Shown here one piece after another: positions 1-8,709 of a DNA stretch of 64,000 nt. The notes beneath the pieces were generated by a model. It worked only from the letters and a program-made list of their open reading frames with translations. It had not been told where the DNA came from and did no database searches. The stretch covers positions 62,001 to 126,000 of the forward strand of contig NZ_RDSK01000013.1 of assembly GCF_003722075.1 (NCBI RefSeq), written 5' to 3'. Every line of letters begins with the position of its first letter. Within the stretch, counting starts at the first letter, position 1. A program made the position numbers and the translations under genes. Source of the DNA: Methanohalophilus sp. RSK. GTDB lineage: Archaea > Halobacteriota > Methanosarcinia > Methanosarcinales > Methanosarcinaceae.

Positions 1-198
1 CAGCGAAAAAGCAGTCTGGAGGAATATCTGAAACTACTGGAAACCTATGATTTGAACAAAAATGTAAACCTGGCAGCACATTCTGCGTGGTTTACCAGGG
101 GTCTTGCAGGTTCCAGGTCATTCCGCAATTCCATCCAGAACGTAAAGAGTAGTGAGGGTATTATTTCCAGGATGGAAATACTATGCAGGGAGGCCTAA
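1..198 (+). CDS. tRNA-dihydrouridine synthase, C-terminal end (partial)
   Basis: The window opens inside a gene whose last 65 codons are visible, ending in TAA. The segment HSAWFTRGLAGSRSFRNSI matches the helical tail of Dus-family flavoenzymes, which reduce uridine to dihydrouridine in tRNA and carry a similar A-x-WFTRGLPG sequence near their end. The flavin barrel lies outside the window, so the assignment rests on the tail alone. It reads toward the por operon but is separated from it by about 190 bases holding a palindrome, so it is probably a separate transcript. Confidence 0.7.
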   Translation, partial: QRKSSLEEYLKLLETYDLNKNVNLAAHSAWFTRGLAGSRSFRNSIQNVKSSEGIISRMEILCREA

Positions 199-299
199 TT
201 GTTCTTTTGGGTTTTTTAAAATAAATTTCTGTCATTTGTTATCACCGAAAAACTAAATAGGAATTAGTTATTCTACACAATTAAACATTGTATTTATTC

Positions 300-323
300 C
301 AATTACCATCCAAACGGTAATTG
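300..323. promoter_or_regulatory. Palindrome in the porCDAB promoter region
   Basis: CAATTACC (300-307) and GGTAATTG (316-323) form a perfect 8-bp inverted repeat around an 8-base spacer. A TATA-like stretch (TATTTATT, about 291-298) lies just upstream, so the palindrome would overlap the expected transcription start region about 70 bases before porC. That is a typical place for an archaeal repressor operator. The binding protein is unknown. Confidence 0.45.
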
Positions 324-392
324 TTGATGCATGCGGGTTCGTATCCGCTATCTACAATTATATGTTCATTACATTTGTTACGGAGAATACAG

Positions 393-938
393 ATGAAAGA
401 AATAAGAATACATGGTCGAGGCGGACAGGGTTCGGTAACAGCAGCCGAACTACTGGCAGGAGCCGCTTTTGAGGATGGCCAGTTCAGTCAGGCATTCCCG
501 GCCTTTGGTGTCGAAAGACGTGGAGCACCAGTACAGGCATTTACAAGGATCAGCGATGCCCCAATCAGGCTCAGAAGCCAGATATATGAACCGGATTACA
601 TAATTGTTCAGGATCCCACACTTCTTGAGGTAGTGGATATTGCAAGCGGTGCAAAGGATGATGGTATCATAATTATTAATTCTGATTTTGCTCCGGAAGA
701 TTTTGATCTTGACACCAATGCCCGTATAATGACTGTAAATGCAACAAAAATTGCTCTTGATATCATTGGCAGGCCTATTGTCAATACTGTTCTTTTAGGA
801 GCCTTTGCAGGTGCAACGGGCGAGGTCAGGGCCAGTTCCATTGTCAATGCAGTAAAGGGGCGCTTCTCTGGTAAAATAGGAGAGAAAAATGCAGAGGCTG
901 TGCAGAAAGCCTATGACTTGATGGCGGAGGATAAATAA
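393..938 (+). CDS. porC: Pyruvate:ferredoxin oxidoreductase, gamma subunit
   Basis: 181-residue gamma subunit of the four-subunit enzyme that interconverts pyruvate and acetyl-CoA plus CO2 with ferredoxin; in methanogens it mainly makes pyruvate for biosynthesis. The N-terminal [16 protein letters not shown] is the hallmark of 2-oxoacid oxidoreductase gamma chains. A longer frame opens at 321, but ATG 393 follows GGAG (382-385) and begins directly with the family's [13 protein letters not shown], so I chose it. The stop overlaps porD as TAATG. It is the first gene of porCDAB, the usual order in Methanosarcinales. Confidence 0.93.
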   Translation: MKEIRIHGRGGQGSVTAAELLAGAAFEDGQFSQAFPAFGVERRGAPVQAFTRISDAPIRLRSQIYEPDYIIVQDPTLLEVVDIASGAKDDGIIIINSDFAPEDFDLDTNARIMTVNATKIALDIIGRPIVNTVLLGAFAGATGEVRASSIVNAVKGRFSGKIGEKNAEAVQKAYDLMAEDK

Positions 939-1198
939 TGAGCATACAACTCGGAGGAGTCTGTCAACCCGGTACCACGAGGGCAAACAAGACTGGTAGC
1001 TGGAGAACATTCAGGCCTGTCTATGACTACGATAAATGCATCAAATGTAAATTATGTGAATTGCTCTGTCCTGATATGGCAGTACTACCCAGGGACGACG
1101 GATTCTTTGAATTTGACTACGATTACTGCAAAGGATGCGGAATATGTGCCAATGAATGTCCCAAGGAAGCCATCGATATGGTACTGGAGGAGAAATAA
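938..1198 (+). CDS. porD: Pyruvate:ferredoxin oxidoreductase, delta (ferredoxin) subunit
   Basis: 86-residue polyferredoxin subunit carrying two [4Fe-4S] motifs, CIKCKLCELLCP and CKGCGICANECP, which pass electrons from the catalytic subunits to soluble ferredoxin. Its ATG overlaps the porC stop and its TAA directly abuts the porA ATG, so translation of the three genes is tightly coupled. Length and motif spacing are normal for archaeal PorD. Confidence 0.93.
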   Translation: MSIQLGGVCQPGTTRANKTGSWRTFRPVYDYDKCIKCKLCELLCPDMAVLPRDDGFFEFDYDYCKGCGICANECPKEAIDMVLEEK

Positions 1199-2413
1199 AT
1201 GACAGTTATACGTACCCTTGACAAGGATAAGATGGATGTGGCCGAAGGTTCCTATGCAGTGGCCCATGCTGTGAAGGTATGCAGGCCAAATGTTATTTCT
1301 GCATATCCTATCACCCCACAGACCCATATTGTGGAGGACCTTTCCCAGTTTATGGCCGATGGTGAGATTCCAAACTGTGAATATATAACAGTGGAATCTG
1401 AGTTCTCCGCCCTTTCGGCCCTTGTGGGATCCGCAGCAGCAGGTGCCAGGTGTTATTCGGCCACCACCTCGCAGGGTCTGGAACTGATGCATGAGGTGCT
1501 TTTCAATGTATCAGGAATGCGCCTGCCGGTTGTAATGACCATTGCAAACCGCGCGGTCAGCGCTCCTATTAACATCTGGAACGATCAACAGGATTCAATT
1601 TCCCAGCGGGACACTGGCTGGATTCAGATGTATGCCGAGGATCTGCAGGAAAGCTCGGATATGACTGCCCAGGCTTACAAGGTTGCAGAAGATAAGGACG
1701 TAATGATGCCTGCAATGACCTGTATGGACGGTTTCATCCTGTCTCACGTCTATGAACCTTTGGTCTTGCTGGAACAGGATCTTGTGGATGAATATCTGCC
1801 TGCTTATGAACCGGAATTTACTCTCGATCCTAAAAACCCGCTGACCTTCGGTGCCTTTGCAGATCCAACTGCCTACACTGAATTCAGGTACCTGCAGCAA
1901 CAGGCGATGGATAATGCCCTGCCCAAGATAGAAGAAGCTGCCAATGAGTTCTATGAAATATTTGGAAGGTACTATGGTGGCCTTATCGATGAATATGAAA
2001 CAGAAGATGCTGATATAATCCTCATGGCTATGGGTTCACTTGTGGGTACCATCAGGGATGTCGTGGATAAACTCCGTGCAAAGGGAATTAAGGTCGGCTT
2101 GCTTAAAGTAAGGACTTTCAGGCCATTCCCTGCAGAAGCAATAAAGAATGTTGTAAAGGATGCAAAGGTTGTTGTCGCACTTGACAAGAACATCTCTCTG
2201 GGACTCAATGAAGGATCCCTGTTTACCGAGACCAAGGCAAGCCTGTATAATACTAAGGTTGATGTCCCGATAGTGGGCCGGATGCTTGGACACGGTGGTC
2301 GTGACATACCCGAAAAAACCATTGAGGACATCGTGGAGGAAGCTAAAGGCATAATTTCTTCGGGTATCAATACTGAGAGCAAATATGCTGATCTGAAGGA
2401 GGAATTGTTGTGA
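1199..2413 (+). CDS. porA: Pyruvate:ferredoxin oxidoreductase, alpha subunit
   Basis: 404-residue alpha subunit, with the N-terminal pyrimidine-binding domain of the thiamine diphosphate fold ([15 protein letters not shown] near residue 35, preceding the conserved [17 protein letters not shown] region) followed by the transketolase C-terminal-like domain ([11 protein letters not shown] near residue 270). It pairs with PorB to form the catalytic site. It ends in TGA inside the porB start (GTGA overlap). Confidence 0.93.
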   Translation: MTVIRTLDKDKMDVAEGSYAVAHAVKVCRPNVISAYPITPQTHIVEDLSQFMADGEIPNCEYITVESEFSALSALVGSAAAGARCYSATTSQGLELMHEVLFNVSGMRLPVVMTIANRAVSAPINIWNDQQDSISQRDTGWIQMYAEDLQESSDMTAQAYKVAEDKDVMMPAMTCMDGFILSHVYEPLVLLEQDLVDEYLPAYEPEFTLDPKNPLTFGAFADPTAYTEFRYLQQQAMDNALPKIEEAANEFYEIFGRYYGGLIDEYETEDADIILMAMGSLVGTIRDVVDKLRAKGIKVGLLKVRTFRPFPAEAIKNVVKDAKVVVALDKNISLGLNEGSLFTETKASLYNTKVDVPIVGRMLGHGGRDIPEKTIEDIVEEAKGIISSGINTESKYADLKEELL

Positions 2414-3288
2414 AATCATTGTTTACATCAGGACACCGTGGTTGCGCAGGTTGCTGTGATGCAATGGTGGCCAAGTTCACCCTTATGGCTGCAGGGGAGG
2501 ACTGTATTGTAATATCCCCTACCGGCTGTCTGGAAGTTATGAGTACACCTTACCCTGAAACTTCCTGGGAGGTTCCGTGGGTTCATTCCCTCTTCGAGAA
2601 TGCAGGGGCTGTGGCTTCCGGTGTGGAGGCTGCCCTTAAGGCAATGGGTAAGAAAGGTGACACCAAGGTAATCGCTCTGGGAGGAGATGGTGCTACTATT
2701 GATATCGGGATGAGATCCATTTCCGGTGCCTTTGAAAGAGGCCATGATATTACCTATGTATGTATCGATAATGAGGCATACATGAATACCGGTGTGCAGA
2801 GAAGTGGTGCTACACCCTTTGATGCGTCTACCACAACAAGCCCTGCCGGAAAGGTTTCCTATGGAAACCCCAGGCCCAAGAAGAATATGCCTGCAATAAT
2901 GGCAGCTCATGGTTCTCCATACATTGCTACAACTTCCCTGGGTTACCCCAAGGATATGATCAAGAAGATCAAGAAGGCAACCGAGATTGAGGGCCCAACC
3001 TATATTCATGCCCATGCGCCCTGTACCACAGGATGGGGTTTTGACACTTCCAAGACTGTGGAAGTTGCAAAACTGGCAGTACAGACCGGTCTGTGGCCGC
3101 TGTACGAAATGGAGAATGGTGAAGTTACAAAGGTACGCAAGATAGGCAAACAGAAAAAGCCTGTCGAGGATTATCTCAAGATGCAGAAACGGTTCAAGCA
3201 CCTTTTCAAAATGGAAGGCGCAGGGGAACAACTCAAACTGATCCAGGCACTTGCAGATAAAAACATTGAAGATTTCGGGCTTGAATAA
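2410..3288 (+). CDS. porB: Pyruvate:ferredoxin oxidoreductase, beta subunit (TPP-binding)
   Basis: 292-residue beta subunit. The thiamine diphosphate/Mg motif is present as [10 protein letters not shown] followed about 25 residues later by NEAYMNTG. The N-terminal [11 protein letters not shown] supplies cysteines for the proximal iron-sulfur cluster. Start is GTG 2410, overlapping the porA stop. It is the last gene of the operon; the next gene begins 24 bases on and is unrelated in function. Confidence 0.93.
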   Translation: MKSLFTSGHRGCAGCCDAMVAKFTLMAAGEDCIVISPTGCLEVMSTPYPETSWEVPWVHSLFENAGAVASGVEAALKAMGKKGDTKVIALGGDGATIDIGMRSISGAFERGHDITYVCIDNEAYMNTGVQRSGATPFDASTTTSPAGKVSYGNPRPKKNMPAIMAAHGSPYIATTSLGYPKDMIKKIKKATEIEGPTYIHAHAPCTTGWGFDTSKTVEVAKLAVQTGLWPLYEMENGEVTKVRKIGKQKKPVEDYLKMQKRFKHLFKMEGAGEQLKLIQALADKNIEDFGLE

Positions 3289-3312
3289 GCCTGAATCTTA
3301 TTCTCTTTTTCT

Positions 3313-3951
3313 ATGACAGCCAGTAATCTTTCTAATTTTCCTCAAATATGGGAACTTCTTAAAAAGGAGTATCCTGATCCACAGCCTGCTCTGCATTTCA
3401 AAACCCCGCTGGAATTGCTGGTTGCGACTATCCTGTCGGCCCAGAGTACGGATGTGCAGGTCAATAAAGTGACACGTGAGTTGTTCAAGAAATACCGTTC
3501 GGTTTTTGATTATGCGGATGCGGACATCAGTGAACTGGAAAAGGATATCTATTCTACCGGGTTCTATCGTAATAAGGCCAAACACCTGCAACAGAGTGCC
3601 AGAGTTATCAGCGAGGAGTTTGATGGTGAAGTTCCGTCCACTATGGAAGACCTGTTAAAACTTCCCGGTGTGGCCCGTAAGACTGCTAATATTGTGCTTG
3701 CAAGAGGTTTTGGTGTAAAAGCGGGTATTGCTGTGGACACCCACGTCAAACGGCTTGCTACAAGACTGGGTTTTACTGAAAATAAGGATCCTGTCAAAAT
3801 TGAAAAGGATCTGATGGAACTTGTTGACAGGAATGAGTGGGATGATTTTTCCCTGACCCTGATATTACATGGCAGGAATGTATGTTTTGCCCGCAAACCT
3901 GCTTGTGGGCAATGTGTTGTACATCATCTCTGTCCTTCAAGTATTGTTTAA
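3313..3951 (+). CDS. nth: Endonuclease III (DNA glycosylase/AP lyase)
   Basis: 212-residue base-excision repair enzyme that removes oxidised pyrimidines and nicks the resulting abasic site. The helix-hairpin-helix LPGVARKTA contains the catalytic lysine (K123) and AVDTHVKRLATRLG holds the catalytic aspartate (D142). The C-terminus has four cysteines spaced C-x6-C-x2-C-x5-C for the [4Fe-4S] cluster. Length is normal and no parts are missing. Confidence 0.93.
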   Translation: MTASNLSNFPQIWELLKKEYPDPQPALHFKTPLELLVATILSAQSTDVQVNKVTRELFKKYRSVFDYADADISELEKDIYSTGFYRNKAKHLQQSARVISEEFDGEVPSTMEDLLKLPGVARKTANIVLARGFGVKAGIAVDTHVKRLATRLGFTENKDPVKIEKDLMELVDRNEWDDFSLTLILHGRNVCFARKPACGQCVVHHLCPSSIV

Positions 3952-4036
3952 CCATCCATATTAATAATTCCTTTTTTGCAATAACTTTTTATATTGAGTG
4001 TACTTTATTCGGTCTGTTACTTTGGATGGAATATGA

Positions 4037-5131
4037 ATGAGTACTAAAAAAATAATTATGGGTATGCTTGCCATCTCGATCCTGGTGTTATCATCAGGAT
4101 GCGTTGGTGGGGATTTAACGGCAGAACAGATAGCAGAACAGTTTGAACAAAAGCAGGATAATATTCAGGATTATTCAGCGACTATTCACATGGCTACTTT
4201 TTTAGAAGGAAATGAAGATAGTACCGTTGCCAGGTATGAAATGAAGAAACCAAATATGATGAGGACAGAAATAATTGAATCCTCGTCATCTGGTAAAATT
4301 ATAACAGTTTCTAACGGGAGTACTACCTGGACCTATAATCCTGATGAAAATACTGTTATGGTCCTTGAATCACTAACAAGTTTCAATGAAAGTGATTTTG
4401 ATTATCTGAATCTGATCCAGGATACAATGGAAAATAACGAGATTTCACTTGAAGGTGAAGAAAAAATCGATGATAGAGATTCTTACATTATTGCTATTAA
4501 TCCCAGAGAAAATGAAAATAATCCGGCAAATACCAGTTATTTTCCAACAAATGTATCCACCCGGATGTGGCTGGATAAGGAAACCTGGTTGCCTTTGAAA
4601 TATGAAATGTATAATGACGGTGAAAAGCTCATGGTCGTAGAATACCGTGACTTGAAAATTAACACCGGAATTGAGGATTCGGAATTTAATTTCAAGATAC
4701 CGGAAGATGCGAAGGTAGTCAGGTATGATGACATCAATGATATGGTGCCTGAAGACCTGACGCTGGAAAAAGCGATGGATGTTTCTGAAAATGAGATCCT
4801 TGTTCCATCCTATCTGCCGGAAGGCTGCGAGTTACAGTATGCTCGTGTAAACAATAATTCGGCTCTTTTCGGAGGACCTGAAAATATTATATCTCTTTAT
4901 TACCAGTCAGGAGATGGATTCCTTCATATTACTGAAACTTTTTATGAAGAAGAACCCTCTCTTCCGCAAAGGGGTGAACCTGTTACCGTCAACGGCAATG
5001 AGGCTCGTCTGACATCCTATCCGGATGGTGGGTCTACTCATCTTTCCTGGAATCGTGGAAAATGCATGGTAACGATCATGGGATCTGTGGATTCTGATGA
5101 AATTGTCAGGATTGCTGAATCCATGGAATGA
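4037..5131 (+). CDS. LolA-like outer-surface lipoprotein
   Basis: 364-residue predicted lipoprotein. A short signal peptide ends in the lipobox LSSGC, with the cysteine at residue 22. The next ~210 residues (QIAEQFEQKQDNIQDYSA onward, with WTYNPDENTVMV) resemble the LolA/LolB-like beta fold found in many archaeal cell-surface proteins, and the last ~110 residues look like the DUF4367-type domain that often follows it (VPSYLPEGCELQYARV). The role in archaea is unknown. The gene stands alone and is followed by a strong hairpin. Confidence 0.7.
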   Translation: MSTKKIIMGMLAISILVLSSGCVGGDLTAEQIAEQFEQKQDNIQDYSATIHMATFLEGNEDSTVARYEMKKPNMMRTEIIESSSSGKIITVSNGSTTWTYNPDENTVMVLESLTSFNESDFDYLNLIQDTMENNEISLEGEEKIDDRDSYIIAINPRENENNPANTSYFPTNVSTRMWLDKETWLPLKYEMYNDGEKLMVVEYRDLKINTGIEDSEFNFKIPEDAKVVRYDDINDMVPEDLTLEKAMDVSENEILVPSYLPEGCELQYARVNNNSALFGGPENIISLYYQSGDGFLHITETFYEEEPSLPQRGEPVTVNGNEARLTSYPDGGSTHLSWNRGKCMVTIMGSVDSDEIVRIAESME

Positions 5132-5151
5132 AAGGTGCATTATGCACCTTT
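5131..5151 (+). terminator. Stem-loop at the end of the lipoprotein gene
   Basis: AAAGGTGCAT and ATGCACCTTT form a near-perfect hairpin that begins at the last base of the stop codon and is followed by a T-rich stretch. It probably ends or stabilises the lipoprotein transcript. Confidence 0.55.
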
Positions 5152-5217
5152 CCTTTATTCAAAAATGGTTTCTCTTTTCCACAAACTATACAAATCTAAA
5201 AAACCTCTCTTTTTATT

Positions 5218-6309
5218 ATGTCACATATTGTTGTCCATGTGGACATGGACTACTTTTATGCTGCTATTGAGGAGCGTGAAGATCCTTCCCTTAAAGGCAG
5301 GCCTGTGGTAGTCTGCATGTATTCGGGTAGGGGGGAGCACGGAGGCTCGGTAAGCACCTCCAATTATACTGCCAGGGAATACGGTATTAAATCCGGCATG
5401 CCTTGTTCCAGGGCCATTAAACTGAATCCGGATGCGGTTTTTCTCCCTGTAAGGAAAGAGTTTTACACAGAAGTATCTGACAGTATCATGGAGATACTGC
5501 GCTCGCATGCGGATAATGATGAATCCTTTGAGCAGATCAGTATAGATGAGGCATTCATCGAAGTTGCGGATAACTGTAACGGTGATTTTGAATGTGCCCG
5601 TAAACTGGGTGAAGGTATTAAGCAAAAGATTCTGGAAAAAGAACATCTGACATGTTCTGTGGGGGTCGGGCCCAACAAACTCATTGCTAAAATGGCATCC
5701 TCGGAAAACAAGCCAGATGGACTTACGGTAATTTCACCCCATGATGTAAAACAATTTCTGGTGGATCGTACTCCCTCTCAACTCTGGGGTGTGGGGGATG
5801 TCACAACCGCCAGGCTTGAACAGATGGGTATAAAAACAGTGGGGCAACTTGCTTCTTCGGATATCGTGTCTCTTATAGATGCTTTTGGTAAAAAGAAAGG
5901 TTCATGGCTCAAAAAGGCTGCACAGGGGATTGATGAGTCTCCTGTCAGGCAACGGGAAGGAAGTGAGCAAATTGGCAGGATAGCCACCTTACCGGAAAAT
6001 TCATCGGATTATCATTTGATCATGCCAGTCCTGGATAACCTTGCCGGTGATGTGATTAGAAAGGTCATCGAAAGAAGTGTTTCTTTCCGTCAGGTTACAC
6101 TGATTGTAATCACATCTGATTTCAAAACCCAAACTCGTAACCATACCCTCCAGAGAGCAGTTGCTGAAAAAGAAATTCTGAGACAACATCTGGATAAATT
6201 ACTAACAATCTTCCTTGAGGAAAACAAAACGGACATTCGCAGGATTGGAGTTAGGGTTGCCGGGTTACAGGAAGTATCGTCTCAGACAACGCTTGCTTCT
6301 TACTTTTGA
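5218..6309 (+). CDS. dinB: DNA polymerase IV (Y-family translesion polymerase)
   Basis: 363-residue Y-family polymerase that copies past damaged bases. The first catalytic motif VHVDMDYFYAAIEERED contains D9, and QISIDEAFIEV near residue 105 carries the Asp-Glu pair of the second metal site; the helix-hairpin-helix thumb and little-finger domains follow. The protein ends QTTLASYF, which fits the PCNA-interaction consensus Q-x-x-[LIM]-x-x-[FY]-[FY], so it should dock on the sliding clamp encoded at the right edge of this window. Confidence 0.94.
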   Translation: MSHIVVHVDMDYFYAAIEEREDPSLKGRPVVVCMYSGRGEHGGSVSTSNYTAREYGIKSGMPCSRAIKLNPDAVFLPVRKEFYTEVSDSIMEILRSHADNDESFEQISIDEAFIEVADNCNGDFECARKLGEGIKQKILEKEHLTCSVGVGPNKLIAKMASSENKPDGLTVISPHDVKQFLVDRTPSQLWGVGDVTTARLEQMGIKTVGQLASSDIVSLIDAFGKKKGSWLKKAAQGIDESPVRQREGSEQIGRIATLPENSSDYHLIMPVLDNLAGDVIRKVIERSVSFRQVTLIVITSDFKTQTRNHTLQRAVAEKEILRQHLDKLLTIFLEENKTDIRRIGVRVAGLQEVSSQTTLASYF

Positions 6310-6314
6310 GTCAG

Positions 6315-6773
6315 TTATAGGAGAGATTCGAATGATTTCGCGCCATCCAGTTTATCAGGACTTATGGTATCGTTTTCCAGAATTTCATTTTTAATATTGA
6401 TTGGAACATCTGCTCGCAGAGCAAGGGCGATACAATCACTGGGTCTTGCATCGAATTCCATTTTAACATCGTTTTTGCTCAAAGTCAGACGGGCGAAAAA
6501 TACTCCTTCTGTCTTTTCGTCAATGAATACGCTTTCCACTTTGCCTTCCATTCTTGAGAGGATGGACATCAAAAGGTCATGGGTCATTGGACGAGGTGTC
6601 GTCTCACTGTTTAATGCATTATTTATGGACAGGGCTTCCAGATGCCCAATATAAATCGGCATTATTTTTCCGCTCGGACCTTCCAGAATGACAGTTGGGG
6701 CTAGTCCCTCTTCCATTTTCATGAGGTAAACTCCCTTTACATTCACCTGGCAGGTTTCGTCTTCCTCTGGCAT
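6315..6773 (-). CDS. DUF151 / bifunctional nuclease-family protein
   Basis: 152-residue protein of the DUF151 family, recognised by PIYIGHLEALSI and by the ARPSDCIALALRADVPI segment typical of its core. Some plant members have been reported to have nuclease activity; the archaeal role is not established. It converges on dinB with only five bases between the stops. No N- or C-terminal extension is present. Confidence 0.8.
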   Translation of the reverse strand: MPEEDETCQVNVKGVYLMKMEEGLAPTVILEGPSGKIMPIYIGHLEALSINNALNSETTPRPMTHDLLMSILSRMEGKVESVFIDEKTEGVFFARLTLSKNDVKMEFDARPSDCIALALRADVPINIKNEILENDTISPDKLDGAKSFESLL

Positions 6774-6834
6774 GCCTTTACCATGAAATTCAATAATATT
6801 AATATCTTATCAATTGATTGCTCTGTTGAAACTG

Positions 6835-6889
6835 AGACCATCAAATTAGCTTTTCACTTTAAAAGCGTAACTATTTATTCATTATCAAC
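6835..6889 (-). repeat. 55-bp dispersed repeat, copy 1 (inverted)
   Basis: Read on the minus strand, this matches 28777-28831 almost base for base through ATAATGAATAAATAGTTACG and the following TTTTAAAGT, and matches 23806-23860 through AAGTGAAAAGCTAATTTGAT. The three copies lie only inside or at the edge of the island. They encode no open frame and have no obvious terminal repeats. Confidence 0.7.
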
Positions 6890-7168
6890 AGGCATTGCAT
6901 GAGCGTAACTTATTTGTCATTTTATAAGCTAGGAAGTATATTAATATGTAAAACATTTATACAATGTTTGAATGGAATTTGTACCAAAGATTCAATTGCT
7001 AGCTATCTGAACCCAGATGGTGTATCAACATAATAGTCACGCTTCCACCGACGTGGCGCATACAAAAAATAAAGTATAAAAAATATCATTAAGTTAGAAT
7101 GGAAGGATTTATGATTTAATTGGATGGTATCTCTATAAGTGTTAACATTTGTTCACACTCTTAATGGT

Positions 7169-7394
7169 TTAATCTCAATTTCATCCTCAATTTTCAGCAG
7201 ATTGTTGATGTCAATCCCGTTCTCCCTATATTTTCCAAAAATTGAGGGGGTCCAGGATTTCGTAAATTTGGTTTACAGCACGGATTAGTTCCAATGGGAA
7301 TATATTCTTGTTAGGTATAGTCTCGTATGTTCTTAGTTTTGTTTGCATTTTTGCCAAATACAGCAAAATTAAGAACACTTTCATTAATTTGGAC
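7169..7394 (-). pseudogene. Transposase remnant (N-terminal part, frameshifted)
   Basis: On the minus strand a frame begins near 7387 and reads LRTYETIPNKNIFPLEL followed by AVNQIYEILDPLNF, then jumps frame to YRENGIDINNLLK. This pattern resembles the start of an archaeal IS4/IS1634-type transposase from memory only. The frame then closes after a short piece and no catalytic region is present. It is best read as an internally deleted IS scar next to the ligase gene. Confidence 0.35.
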
Positions 7395-7407
7395 TGTTCA
7401 AATTTGC

Positions 7408-8547
7408 TTACAAATCTATTCTTTTAATGTTCTTTATTCTTTGATCTAAAGTGGCTCCACATCTGCAGGGTTCATCTATAAGTGTGGCTATGTCACGAGT
7501 TCTATAGCGTATAAGAGGCATGCATTTTCGTCTCAACGTAGTGAATACGAGTTCACCTTCTTCGCCTGGCGGGAGTATTTTCCCTGTTTTTGGATCTATT
7601 ACTTCAACAAGGAAATCTGCATTATTAACATGCATACCATCTTGTTCAGTACATTCGATGGCATTTGCCAGTCCCATCTCAGTCATCCCCCATTGTCTAA
7701 GGGTTTTACATCCCCATATTTCTTCAATCTCTTTTTTCATAAATGCAGTCAGTGGTTCTGAGGAACATATGATTCGTTTTATTCCTAACTCATGAGGATC
7801 TATGCCAAGTTCTTTTATCTGTCTGGATAAGCTGTAAATAAAAGAAGATGTTCCTATAATTACAGTAGTTCCAACCTTTTTCATGGTGGATATTTGACTT
7901 TCTGCATTAAGAGAATCATTTATTACGGAATCCATTCCAGCCAGATCACATGCTTTACTTAAGACAAGACCAGGTTCCCATGTCGCTGTTATAGTAGGAT
8001 ACATTATTTGGAGCGTATCTCCCTCTGAATCCATTCCGGCCATTTTTAAACCGGCCACTACGGAATCTACAATTTCTAGTAGTTCTTCTTGTGTATAAGA
8101 TACTCTTTTTAGGATATTGGTGGTACCTGAAGTGGTAAATTCACGAGCTATGTCTTTTCTTGAAACACACAGAAAATGATAGGGTTTTTCAGCAAGAGCG
8201 ACGGGATCTGTCAATGGTATACTTTCTAAGTCTTCAAGTTTTTGTATGCTGGAAGGGTCAATTCTTTCTTTTTCGTAAAGATCCATATAGTAGGGACTAT
8301 ATTTTGATGCATATTTCAATACTTCACGTAATTTTATAAGTTTATATTTTTCTATATCTTTCCTACTAAGACTATTCGGATTAAGAGTATTTTTCAATTC
8401 ATTGGTTTTTGAGATATCTTTTTTTATTTTGACAATACTCCACTTTTCTAGTGGATTACTGGTATTACTGTCCAATTTTCTGGATTCGAGTTTTCTTTTT
8501 GCGATATTTTGGCGTACAGCATTATTGAATTGCTTTACAATTTGCAT
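7408..8547 (-). CDS. PaaK-type adenylate-forming (acyl-CoA ligase-like) enzyme
   Basis: 379-residue member of the phenylacetate-CoA ligase / coenzyme F390 synthetase family, which activates a carboxylate (or phosphate) as an adenylate. The AMP-binding loop is present as FTTSGTTNILKRV, the adenine motif as RQWGMTEMG, and the hinge region as LIRYRTRDIATL. A strong GGAGGT site precedes ATG 8547. It is the last gene of the minus-strand row with the radical SAM and zinc-ribbon genes, though a terminator-like structure lies between. From memory it resembles the DVU_1553-type ligases found beside similar radical SAM genes in sulfate reducers. The substrate is unknown. Confidence 0.72.
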   Translation of the reverse strand: MQIVKQFNNAVRQNIAKRKLESRKLDSNTSNPLEKWSIVKIKKDISKTNELKNTLNPNSLSRKDIEKYKLIKLREVLKYASKYSPYYMDLYEKERIDPSSIQKLEDLESIPLTDPVALAEKPYHFLCVSRKDIAREFTTSGTTNILKRVSYTQEELLEIVDSVVAGLKMAGMDSEGDTLQIMYPTITATWEPGLVLSKACDLAGMDSVINDSLNAESQISTMKKVGTTVIIGTSSFIYSLSRQIKELGIDPHELGIKRIICSSEPLTAFMKKEIEEIWGCKTLRQWGMTEMGLANAIECTEQDGMHVNNADFLVEVIDPKTGKILPPGEEGELVFTTLRRKCMPLIRYRTRDIATLIDEPCRCGATLDQRIKNIKRIDL

Positions 8548-8620
8548 TACTAAACCTCCAGTTTCATCGAATTGAAGTCAAATGATTGTTGTATTTAAAT
8601 AGATAAAATTGCATTTTAAT

Positions 8621-8685
8621 AAAAAAGGGTGGATATTTAGGTTATTTCTCGGTGATCTGAGGGAAACTGCAGATAATATCCACCC
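8621..8685 (-). terminator. Long stem-loop with T tract between radical SAM and ligase genes
   Basis: On the minus strand an 11-bp perfect stem (GGGTGGATATT against AATATCCACCC, 8675-8685 with 8627-8637) closes a 37-base loop and is followed by six T residues (8626-8621). This has the form of an intrinsic terminator or attenuator. It lies between the stop of the radical SAM gene and the start of the ligase gene, so it could set their relative expression. The long loop could itself fold (TCTC/GAGGGA). Confidence 0.6.
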
Positions 8686-8709
8686 TATAAACGGGAGTTT
8701 ATTAATTGT

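Larger units (their letters stand above)
6774..7407. other. Intergenic stretch: left edge of the accessory island
   Basis: About 630 bases without an intact gene. It contains one copy of the 55-bp dispersed repeat (6835-6889) and a decayed transposase start (7169-7394). The remaining sequence is A/T-rich with no RNA gene that I can see. The move from compact core genes to this spacer marks the left edge of the island. Confidence 0.6.
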
